This document shows positions 24,680 through 32,681 of a DNA stretch of 64,000 bases, piece after piece. The position numbers and the translations under genes were made by a program. The DNA comes from PGYR01 sp034670025 (lineage in GTDB: Bacteria > Bacteroidota > Ignavibacteria > Kapaibacteriales > UBA2268). The stretch lies in NCBI GenBank assembly GCA_034670025.1, contig JAXMOE010000002.1, forward strand, positions 310,001-374,000, written 5' to 3'. Below the pieces are notes generated by a model that was not told the origin of the DNA, searched no databases, and worked only from the letters and a program-made list of their open reading frames with translations. Within the stretch, counting starts at the first letter, position 1; each line of letters begins with the position of its first letter.

Positions 24680-25813
24680 ATGAGTGATGAAACCAAAAAC
24701 AAAAGAATAGTATTCATAGACCTGATGCGGGCTTACGCCATATTGATGATGGTGCAAGGGCATTTGGTCGATGCTTGCTTAGATCCAATATACAGAGATA
24801 GCGAGAATACTCTGTATTTTCTGTGGAATTTTATGAGAGGGGTTACTGCTCCTGTGTTTTTCTTTTCTTCTGGTATGATATTCACTTATTTGCTGATGAA
24901 GCAAGAGAAGAACGGTATTGGGTTAAAAAATCCGAGAGTGAAGAAAGGTATAAGCAGATTTATTATGCTAATTGGCTTGGGCTATTTGCTGCACTTCAAC
25001 TTTTGGTTTATTGTTGATATTATGGATGGTAGCTTGTCCCGGACTTATCATAATATGATTCGGGTCGATGTGCTGCATATCATCGCCGTCGCCATATTGC
25101 TGATAGTCGGAACTTATGTGGTCTCACGATTGACTAAGATAAAGATGTATTTACTTCTTTTGGTTTTGGCTATGTCGTCTTTCCTTCTCTATCCCGATAT
25201 AGTAAGTGCTAACTTTGATTACTTACCTGATTTTATAGCGAGTTATATTGATAGGGGGCAGAACTTTGGGTTTACTATTGTTCCTTGGGTTGGCTTTTCG
25301 CTTTTCGGTGGGGTGTTGGGTATATTCATATATACCAAACCAAAGTTTATAACTAATAATCTGTTTGCAGCTATGTTTATTTTGCTTGGTCTGCTTATGC
25401 ACTATTCTTCGTCAGCTATACTGATGGATTTCTATGATATGACTGGCTGGGAGAATCTGAAGTCTTTGGCTTATAATAATTTTCAGTTCTTCAGATTAGG
25501 TCATGTATTTGTAGCTGTTGGTGTGTTTATGTTGATTAACAACGCAAATATTAAGATTCCATCAATCATACCAAAGATTGGAGCAGAGACGCTGACTATC
25601 TATGTAGTGCACGCATTTGTTATCTATGGTTCTGTTTTTCAGTTCGGAATAGCACAAAGCTATGGAAAATCACTTACCCCGTGGGAGTGTTTCGCCATAG
25701 CTCTGTCAATTGAAATCTTCTTTTTCGTACTAATTAAGTATATAGATGACATTCGAAAGTTCATCTATAACTTGGTCGCCAAATTAAAATTTGTAACTAA
25801 ACCCAAGCCCTAA
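24680..25813 (+). CDS. Multi-pass membrane acyltransferase (heparan-alpha-glucosaminide N-acetyltransferase-like)
   Basis: A 377-residue integral membrane protein with about ten hydrophobic helices. The N-terminal RIVFIDLMRAYAILMMVQGHLVD (in two blocks around residues 9-31) has the Asp-Arg and catalytic-type His found in the acyltransferase-3/HGSNAT/DUF1624 superfamily. The next helix carries RGVTAPVFFFSSGM, a typical second block. Such proteins acylate sugars or other envelope substrates using acyl groups from the cytoplasm. The substrate here is unknown. It is divergent from the tryptophan dioxygenase gene, and its last 30 bases overlap the end of the convergent DUF3078 gene. Confidence 0.75.
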   Translation: MSDETKNKRIVFIDLMRAYAILMMVQGHLVDACLDPIYRDSENTLYFLWNFMRGVTAPVFFFSSGMIFTYLLMKQEKNGIGLKNPRVKKGISRFIMLIGLGYLLHFNFWFIVDIMDGSLSRTYHNMIRVDVLHIIAVAILLIVGTYVVSRLTKIKMYLLLLVLAMSSFLLYPDIVSANFDYLPDFIASYIDRGQNFGFTIVPWVGFSLFGGVLGIFIYTKPKFITNNLFAAMFILLGLLMHYSSSAILMDFYDMTGWENLKSLAYNNFQFFRLGHVFVAVGVFMLINNANIKIPSIIPKIGAETLTIYVVHAFVIYGSVFQFGIAQSYGKSLTPWECFAIALSIEIFFFVLIKYIDDIRKFIYNLVAKLKFVTKPKP

Positions 25814-26683
25814 TGTTTGTTTTACTTGTAATCTCGGGCCAAATTCTTGAACTTCACCTTCCGCTGGTTCATTGATTGGTACATCAATATCGTGATCATA
25901 AATCAAGTGAGCAAATATATTAACTGTAATATATTTGTTTACTGTCATGTTGATTGAGTTTTCCCAGTTCACATCTATGTTAGCTCTGTTGTCAGCATTT
26001 GGATCAGTAAAGTTGTTGAACAAGTCTAACTTAGTTTTAAAAGTGATGTTTTCCATTATCGCTTTTTTGTATTCCACAGTTGCATAAGCACCAAACTCAG
26101 AACGTAGCTTTTCGCCAGGAGTAACACCATAAGCACCAGCGGCAGACAAATCATCATCATTCACTATCGTGAATTTGCCAGTGGCAGGTGATAGATAGAA
26201 TGAGAAATCTGCATTTGGCTTATAAGTCATACCGGCAGATAAGATAACATAAGCTGGAGCCAATAAGTTTGATACTACTACGGAGTCATTAGGATAGTTA
26301 TACCCTTCTACAAATTGAGTTTTGAAGTTGAATTTTCCTGTATAGAAAAAGTCTTCAGATGCTCTGTAGTTGTAGTTAGAAAGTATGTCAATCTTATCTT
26401 CATTCTTTCTTACGCCAAACTCATCAGTTCTAATTAAGCCGTAACCTAAGTCAATTACATTTTCCCATATTGTGATAGAGTCATTGTAAGTGAAACTATA
26501 GTTTAAAAACGCAGTAGCAGAAACAGAGTTGTTTCCCCCTTGCACCCAATTAGTGAAAGAAGCTTGGTTCAAAAGTAACTGTGCGTTACCTTCAGTTAAC
26601 CAATAGTTAGTTGTGTCAGCTTGTGACCTTGCTGTTGATGCCGAAAACAATACAACAGCAATCAGAATTAATATCTTTTTCAT
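25784..26683 (-). CDS. DUF3078 family outer-membrane protein
   Basis: The start is the ATG at 26683, which opens directly into a signal peptide (MKKILILIAVVLFSASTARSQ); a TTG-started extension upstream is not credible. The mature protein is beta-rich with repeated Trp/Tyr/Asn patterns. The N-terminal WLTEGNAQLLLNQASFTNWVQGGNNSVS region (residues about 28-55) is the signature of DUF3078, a Bacteroidota family predicted to form an outer-membrane barrel. The C-terminus ends LGLGFSYKF with a final aromatic residue. Function is unknown. It is separated from the upstream ASH-domain gene by 63 bases on the same strand. Confidence 0.8.
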   Translation of the reverse strand: MKKILILIAVVLFSASTARSQADTTNYWLTEGNAQLLLNQASFTNWVQGGNNSVSATAFLNYSFTYNDSITIWENVIDLGYGLIRTDEFGVRKNEDKIDILSNYNYRASEDFFYTGKFNFKTQFVEGYNYPNDSVVVSNLLAPAYVILSAGMTYKPNADFSFYLSPATGKFTIVNDDDLSAAGAYGVTPGEKLRSEFGAYATVEYKKAIMENITFKTKLDLFNNFTDPNADNRANIDVNWENSINMTVNKYITVNIFAHLIYDHDIDVPINEPAEGEVQEFGPRLQVKQTLGLGFSYKF

Positions 26684-26746
26684 ATAAAATATATTTTTTG
26701 TTATTAAATAAGGTTGCAAAATTAAGCAATATTTATTTAATAATGA

Positions 26747-28720
26747 TTAGTTATTTATAAACTTACCACTTGATACCAATTTACCGTTGCTGTATAGTCT
26801 GAATAAATAGACTTGATTATTGCTCAAATTGTTAGTTTTAACACTAAAGTTATTTTGAGCAGCATCAATTTCTTTTTCAAGCACAACAGCACCACTAATG
26901 TCATTGATTGCTATGCTAACATTATTTAGCAATTCATTTTTATTTTCAAAAATCAACTCATTATTCAAATAGCGAATATCAATTCCAGACATCAATTGCT
27001 TTACATTAGAAACGCCATCCCCTAATCCTCTTAAGGGAACTGAAATTCTTCTTCTTGAAGGGTTAGTGTCGTCCGACCTAATAATCAAATCAGCTGTGTA
27101 TTCTTGGTTTTCTTCTGGTAAAAATTCTATAACTAATGAATCTGATGTTTCTGGTGCTATGGTTATGTTCTTTTCACCAACAAAGTTGAAAGCACTACCC
27201 GAATTCTTTTCAATTCCTGAGTTTTTTACTTCCAGAGGTTGATTACCAGTGTTATTAATTACTACACTTTTTACCATAGGCGTAGTAAAGTTAGTTTTAC
27301 CAAAATCTAAACTATCAATGTCCAACAGAATAGATGCAAATTGCTCTAATTCAGCCCCAGCTCCTTTCAAAGAGATATTAAACTGAGATTCGTTAGAAGC
27401 ATTAGATTTAATCACTAAAGTCGAGAAGTAAGCAATTTCTTCTTTGGGCTTGAAATTTAGGTGTAAATCAAATGATTCTTTTGGTTCAATATTAGGTATA
27501 AAATTATTTAATAATTTGAATTCACCACCTTGATTTCCCTCAAATGAGATGTCGTCTATAACTAATTGCCCTGTACCTGTGTTAGTTATAGTTAGAGTTT
27601 CAGTCTTTTGTTTAGACACATCACCAAAATCTACAGTCTCTAAGTCTGAAGTTATTACTGGGCTTGAACTTGATTCTATATTAGCAATTATAGGTATAGT
27701 AAGTTCTGAATTTGTTTCTGAATCAGAATTAATAGTTAAAACTGTGCTGTAACTGCCAACAGATTTGTTTTTCAATTTAACCGTTATTAACTTCGTAGTA
27801 CCTGGTAACAATAACATATCGTCTGCATTATGTAATACTTCAAAATCTTCATCAGACTCAAGAGCAAGATCATTGATAGTCAAATTCCCCATGCTATCAT
27901 TATACAGTTCTAAGAATAAAGATTGGTTTTTGGTTTCGTCAGTAAATTCTACTGTATCTTTGTTGTTTACAATTTGTGGTTTTTCATTGTATTCCTTTTC
28001 TTTTTCTATCTGCAATGCCTCTTTGGATATATTGTTTTGCACCCAAGCAATGGCATAGATTTCATCCATATTCCAAAAATCTTCTTTATTGAAGGAGAAT
28101 CTGACACCCATAAAATTTTCATCATTCAAGTTGATCTTTTCGCCAATTCTCGGCTGCAGTCCAATTCTTCTGGTAACATAGTAGAAGTCACTTTCGTTCG
28201 AATTACCAACACTCGGAGCATTTATGTGTCCTTCAATAATAGCACAAAAAAGTAAGTCTTCTGGATTGAAAGTAGTGTCCGCATCTAATTTGACATCAAC
28301 GAAAACAAAGTTATTGCTTTCTTTACTAGTTTTTACTTTCAACTTTATCGGTGATACTTTTTTCTGCTCATTTATTATTGCTGAATTCAAATTATTAATT
28401 TCTAACACTTCTTTACCATTAACATAAAAGCTGGGAATAGGATATTGTTCATTGTTTTTCTTGTAAAAGAGAATTCTGTTTGCAAGATCCATTCTTTGTT
28501 CATAGAACAAATCTGGATTAAAATTAGTGTGTATAGTAAGTGGCAACACATCCGAATGGCTATTTACAATATTATTATACTGTTGGGCAATTGGATAAAG
28601 AGCAGGGCTGTTGTCCGAACTTGTGGTTATTTGTTCTACTAATATTAATCTTGGTTCTTCCGCTTTCGTGATTTGAAATACGAAAAGTCCAATTAATAGT
28701 AACAATATAGATTTTTTCAT
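26747..28720 (-). CDS. Secreted ASH/HYDIN-repeat protein with degenerate Omp28-like domain and T9SS tail
   Basis: The start is the ATG at 28720, with signal peptide MKKSILLLLIGLFVFQITKA; the frame also runs upstream to a TTG without conservation. Residues about 25-260 resemble Omp28 (LVEQITTSSDNSPALYPIA, then a YPIPSFYVNG block), but the CxxC is missing. Residues about 260-570 contain several ASH/HYDIN-type Ig-like repeats (VDFGDVSKQKTETLTITNTG and LDFGKTNFTTP...VVINNTG). Residues about 575-657 form a T9SS-type sorting domain ending in GKFINN. It is probably an exported cell-surface protein; no enzymatic motif is seen. Confidence 0.78.
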   Translation of the reverse strand: MKKSILLLLIGLFVFQITKAEEPRLILVEQITTSSDNSPALYPIAQQYNNIVNSHSDVLPLTIHTNFNPDLFYEQRMDLANRILFYKKNNEQYPIPSFYVNGKEVLEINNLNSAIINEQKKVSPIKLKVKTSKESNNFVFVDVKLDADTTFNPEDLLFCAIIEGHINAPSVGNSNESDFYYVTRRIGLQPRIGEKINLNDENFMGVRFSFNKEDFWNMDEIYAIAWVQNNISKEALQIEKEKEYNEKPQIVNNKDTVEFTDETKNQSLFLELYNDSMGNLTINDLALESDEDFEVLHNADDMLLLPGTTKLITVKLKNKSVGSYSTVLTINSDSETNSELTIPIIANIESSSSPVITSDLETVDFGDVSKQKTETLTITNTGTGQLVIDDISFEGNQGGEFKLLNNFIPNIEPKESFDLHLNFKPKEEIAYFSTLVIKSNASNESQFNISLKGAGAELEQFASILLDIDSLDFGKTNFTTPMVKSVVINNTGNQPLEVKNSGIEKNSGSAFNFVGEKNITIAPETSDSLVIEFLPEENQEYTADLIIRSDDTNPSRRRISVPLRGLGDGVSNVKQLMSGIDIRYLNNELIFENKNELLNNVSIAINDISGAVVLEKEIDAAQNNFSVKTNNLSNNQVYLFRLYSNGKLVSSGKFINN

Positions 28721-28752
28721 TTTGACACCATTTGTTTTTGTTAAAATATAAT

Positions 28753-28841
28753 AAGTAAATATAGAATATTTTTTACTTAAAAGCAATAAACAATCTTTTT
28801 AAAATATTATAAATCACTTTTATGGTAAAGTAATTTTACTT
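28753..28841. promoter_or_regulatory. Repeated AAGTAA/TTACTT inverted half-sites in a divergent promoter region
   Basis: AAGTAA at 28753-28758 faces TTACTT at 28773-28778. A second, tight inverted pair AAGTAA-TT-TTACTT occupies 28828-28841. Both lie in the 170-base gap between the ASH-repeat gene and the glutamate-synthase-like gene. Four matching half-sites in one divergent region suggest an operator, though AT-richness raises the chance background. Confidence 0.35.
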
Positions 28842-28890
28842 AATTTTATAATTAAAACTAAATTTTTATTAAAAGGGAACAAGGTAGCGT

Positions 28891-30384
28891 ATGAGAAGGA
28901 AGTTCATTACTGGTGGTCTAATAGTATTAATTTTACTATTTATACCTACATATTTACTAATATTCCCTACTTGGGTGTTTAGTATATTTGTTCTGTTGTA
29001 TATTGTTGGTATTTATAATGTATTCCAAACAAGGCATACTATTCTTAGAAATTTCCCATTATTAGGGTATTTCAGATACTTGTTTGAATTTATATCGCCC
29101 GAAATACAACAATACTTTATTGAAACTTCGACAGATGGTCGTCCTTTCTCTCGTAATCACCGCTCCTTGGCATACAGAAGAGCTAAGAACGTGAGTGATA
29201 CAGTGGCATTTGGGACACAAAATGATTTGGAAAAATTAGAATACGAAGGTCTAAGACATAGTATTTATGCAAAATTGCCTAGTTCTGAGACTCCAATTGT
29301 GAAAATAGGTGGCCCCAAATGCGAGCAGCCTTACGATGCTTCTATATTTAATATATCTGCTATGAGTTTTGGCTCACTTAGTAAGAATGCAATAATGGCA
29401 CTAAATAAAGGTGCTGAAAAAGGTGGCTTTTATCACAACACTGGTGAAGGTGGCATATCTCCATATCACAGACAAGGCGGCGATTTGGTTTGGCAAATAG
29501 GGACTGGATACTTTGGCTGCAGAACTGATGATGGAAGATTCAATCCCGAAACATTTAAAGAACATGCGGCTTGGCCAGAAGTAAAAATGATAGAGCTGAA
29601 AATATCGCAAGGAGCAAAGCCGGGTCACGGTGGTGTGTTGCCTGGTATAAAAAACACTGAAGAAATTGCTGCAATAAGACACATTAAGCCAGGAATTACG
29701 GTGCTATCACCTCCAGGGCATAGTGAATTTAGTGATGCAAAAGGATTACTCGAATTTATTGAAAGATTGCGTGAACTTTCTGGCAAAAAGCCGGTAGGAA
29801 TGAAATTGTGCTTAGGGAGAACAGAAGAATTTAAAGAAATTTGTCAAGTTATGTCTGATACTGGTATGATGCCTGATTTCATAACGGTAGATGGTGCTGA
29901 AGGTGGTACTGGTGCTGCACCTTTAGAATTTTCGGACTCAGTAGGAATGCCTTTGCAACCAGCTCTGATATTTGTAAATCAAACATTAATCAATTTTGGA
30001 TTGAGAGATAAAATAAATCTAATTGCATCGGGTAAGATTGTTACCGCGGAATCTGTTCTTAAAAATTTGGCTCTCGGTGCTGATATTTGTAATTCGGCAC
30101 GTGGATTTATGTTTGCTGTTGGTTGTATCCAAGCACTTAGGTGTAATCATAATAACTGCCCAACTGGGGTTGCAACCCAAGACCCTGAGTTGGTAAAAGG
30201 GTTAGTAGTCAGTGATAAATCAGAGAGAGTGTTTAATTTCCACAATAACACAGTGCATGCTGTTATGGAGCTACTAGCTGCGTGTGGTAAAGATAAAATA
30301 GAAGATGTGGATATGAACATGTTTGTAAGGGGTGATGAGTTTATTAATCTTGCAAACAAGTATTATCCAGATAGTTTTAGTTAA
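28891..30384 (+). CDS. Membrane-anchored FMN-binding glutamate synthase domain protein
   Basis: Residues about 5-48 contain two membrane helices. The remaining 440 residues are the FMN/3Fe-4S TIM-barrel (Glu_synthase, GltB central domain) without the glutaminase or GXGXG domains. Visible signatures are FNISAMSFGSLSKNAIMAL in residues about 153-171, NTGEGGISPYH, SQGAKPGHGGVLPG, DGAEGGTGAAPLEF, and the iron-sulfur cysteines in CIQALRCNHNNCPTGVATQ. This stand-alone class is common in bacteria, and its natural electron partner and substrate are not established. It should face the cytoplasm as a membrane-tethered flavoenzyme. It is followed 23 bases later by the first CotH gene. Confidence 0.85.
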   Translation: MRRKFITGGLIVLILLFIPTYLLIFPTWVFSIFVLLYIVGIYNVFQTRHTILRNFPLLGYFRYLFEFISPEIQQYFIETSTDGRPFSRNHRSLAYRRAKNVSDTVAFGTQNDLEKLEYEGLRHSIYAKLPSSETPIVKIGGPKCEQPYDASIFNISAMSFGSLSKNAIMALNKGAEKGGFYHNTGEGGISPYHRQGGDLVWQIGTGYFGCRTDDGRFNPETFKEHAAWPEVKMIELKISQGAKPGHGGVLPGIKNTEEIAAIRHIKPGITVLSPPGHSEFSDAKGLLEFIERLRELSGKKPVGMKLCLGRTEEFKEICQVMSDTGMMPDFITVDGAEGGTGAAPLEFSDSVGMPLQPALIFVNQTLINFGLRDKINLIASGKIVTAESVLKNLALGADICNSARGFMFAVGCIQALRCNHNNCPTGVATQDPELVKGLVVSDKSERVFNFHNNTVHAVMELLAACGKDKIEDVDMNMFVRGDEFINLANKYYPDSFS

Positions 30385-30407
30385 AAATATAAGAATTTAT
30401 AATTAAC

Positions 30408-32681
30408 ATGATAAAAATTACAGTTTTACTGCTAGGGTTAGTGTTCACTTTCAACGCAGTTTATGCCGAGTTAACCATCAACGAACTATCATCAGATAAT
30501 GATGAGTTCTTGGAATCTACCGATGGCGAGTACCACGATTGGATTGAGCTTTATAATAGCTCAGATTCTGAACTCTCACTTAGTGGGTTATATCTAACAG
30601 ATGACATTGATGAGTTAGATATGTGGGAGTTTACTTTAGAATCAGTTCCTGCCAAATCGTTCGTAATTGTTTTTTGCTCTGATAAAGATGATGTAATTGG
30701 AGGCGAAGCTCACACAAATTTCAAACTAACTTCCAAAGGGGAAACTGTCTATTTGACCGATGGAACTTCTGTATTAGATAGTATGAAGTACGGTGTGATA
30801 AATGAGGATTATTCTTATGGAAGATTAGAAGAAGAGAGTGAAATAAAGACTAATCTTACTTACCCTACGCCTGGCGAATCGAACTCGCTTAGTGGAACAA
30901 TAATTGCAAGTAGAGAATCTGGTTACTATCTGGCAGACTTTGATTTAGAGTTAACTGCTGCCGAGGGTGTTTATATATATTACACTACAAATGGCAATGT
31001 TCCAACGGAGGATTCTGAGCTTTACAGTCAAAGCGTGAGAATAGCTGATGAGTATGAGGAGTACGAATATTTGGACACTCCTACTACACCTGGTGAGGAA
31101 AGTGATTGTGCTTACACCTGGAAACCAGTGACGGAAGAAGTACCAAGATGCAGAGTAATTAGTTATAGAGTAAAAAATAAAGATGGTAGTTGGGGGCGAA
31201 CTCATAGTAAGACATTCTTCTTCCAGAATATACACGACATGCCCGTTGTTAGTATTATCACTGACAATATGGGGCTATTTAGTCAAGATACAGGTATTTA
31301 TGTTCCGGGTATTAATTGGAATGAAAATGACCCTTGTAACAGCGGTAATTACAAACAAAGAGGTAGAGATTGGGAACGAGCGGGTACTTTCTCTTTTTTC
31401 AAAGATGAAAAATTAATAGTTGAGTATAATGCTGGAATTAGAATACATGGTTCTGGCTCTCGTGGTTCTGCCCAGAAAGGTCTGAGATTATATGCACGAA
31501 AGGAGTATGGTATTAATAAGTTTGAGAACAAGTTTTTACCCGATGCTGAAGTTGAGGAATTTGATAATTTCTTGATTCGTGGAACCATGAATGACTTTAG
31601 CCACACAATGATGAAGGATGCAGTTTCTATGGAGTCAATAAGAAAATTAAATCTAACACAAAATTATGTTCAACCTGTCATGCTCTATGTTAATGGTGTG
31701 TATTGGGGAATACAAGAAATACGAAATAGATTTGACGAAGACTACCTTGCGGAACTAAGTGGTGCTGATAAAGATAGTATTAGGATTGTAGCACCAGTTG
31801 TATTTGGTGCCCCTTGGCAACATCAATATAAAGAAATGAAAGTAGTTTATGATTTTATAGTTGAAAAGGACTTGACTGATAGTGATAACTATAATTATGT
31901 TGCTTCTAAATATGATATTCCTCAGTTAATAGACTATATGATAGCAGAAACATATTTTGTTAATACTGATTGGCCAGGGAACAATCTAATATTTTGGAAA
32001 GAAAGTTATGATGCCAAATATAAACCATTGTTCTATGATTTGGATGCTGGTTGGAGAGATAGAGAAAAAGATATGATTGAGTTTTTCACTCAACAAGAAC
32101 ACAATGATTATCCGAATCCGAGTAGCACAACGGTCATATTTTATAAGCTGTTAGAAAACGAAAGTTTCTCAACACAATTTGTTGATAGGGCATTAGAGTT
32201 AATAGATGGTGAGCTTTCTTTTCAGAACACAGAGCCAATAATTCAGAAATACACACAGAATTACGGAGCTGAATTGTCGAATAATATAGCTAGATGGTCT
32301 TTTCCAAGAGATGAGCAAAATTGGGAATACCGTAGGTTCTATGATATATATGAGTTTGCAAGATTAAGGTCTTGTTTTTACAAAGAGCATTTGGTCAAAT
32401 ATTTCGACTTAGATCCAAATATTCTATGTGCTAAAACTACAGTTTGCTGCTCCGACGAGAACGAGAATAATCTATATCCCAATCCAGCAGGTGATTTTAT
32501 CCATTTGGAACTTAATAGAAAGCCAGGTCGTTTGTCAATAATGAATTTAGATGGTTACGAAATGATGTCTATTGAAAATTATATATCTGGTGGCAAAATA
32601 GATATAAGCGAACTCAACTCTGGCGTTTATATTATTTCTGTCGACAACAATCTATTCAAATTCTTAAAAATTAATGATTAA
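30408..32681 (+). CDS. Secreted CotH kinase-like protein with lamin-tail domain and T9SS tail (copy 1)
   Basis: Signal peptide (residues 1-20) is followed by a lamin-tail domain (about 21-145; INELSSDNDEFLE, HDWIELYNSS). A chitobiase/FN3-like segment (about 150-265) contains YYTTNGNVPTEDSELY. The CotH kinase-like domain (about 280-670) carries IRIHGSGSRGSAQKGLRLY, a metal/catalytic-type TDWPGNNLIFW near residue 522, and the DFG-like YDLDAGW near 543. The end (about 690-757) is a T9SS sorting domain (YPNPAGDF, LNSGVYIISVDNN). CotH proteins phosphorylate spore or surface proteins in other systems; activity here is inferred. The last eight bases overlap the paralogue downstream. Confidence 0.85.
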   Translation: MIKITVLLLGLVFTFNAVYAELTINELSSDNDEFLESTDGEYHDWIELYNSSDSELSLSGLYLTDDIDELDMWEFTLESVPAKSFVIVFCSDKDDVIGGEAHTNFKLTSKGETVYLTDGTSVLDSMKYGVINEDYSYGRLEEESEIKTNLTYPTPGESNSLSGTIIASRESGYYLADFDLELTAAEGVYIYYTTNGNVPTEDSELYSQSVRIADEYEEYEYLDTPTTPGEESDCAYTWKPVTEEVPRCRVISYRVKNKDGSWGRTHSKTFFFQNIHDMPVVSIITDNMGLFSQDTGIYVPGINWNENDPCNSGNYKQRGRDWERAGTFSFFKDEKLIVEYNAGIRIHGSGSRGSAQKGLRLYARKEYGINKFENKFLPDAEVEEFDNFLIRGTMNDFSHTMMKDAVSMESIRKLNLTQNYVQPVMLYVNGVYWGIQEIRNRFDEDYLAELSGADKDSIRIVAPVVFGAPWQHQYKEMKVVYDFIVEKDLTDSDNYNYVASKYDIPQLIDYMIAETYFVNTDWPGNNLIFWKESYDAKYKPLFYDLDAGWRDREKDMIEFFTQQEHNDYPNPSSTTVIFYKLLENESFSTQFVDRALELIDGELSFQNTEPIIQKYTQNYGAELSNNIARWSFPRDEQNWEYRRFYDIYEFARLRSCFYKEHLVKYFDLDPNILCAKTTVCCSDENENNLYPNPAGDFIHLELNRKPGRLSIMNLDGYEMMSIENYISGGKIDISELNSGVYIISVDNNLFKFLKIND

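Noticed and set aside
28721..28786. N-terminal extension of the ASH-repeat protein from a TTG
   Set aside because: It would place 22 residues ahead of a textbook signal peptide. The ATG at 28720 is the better start.
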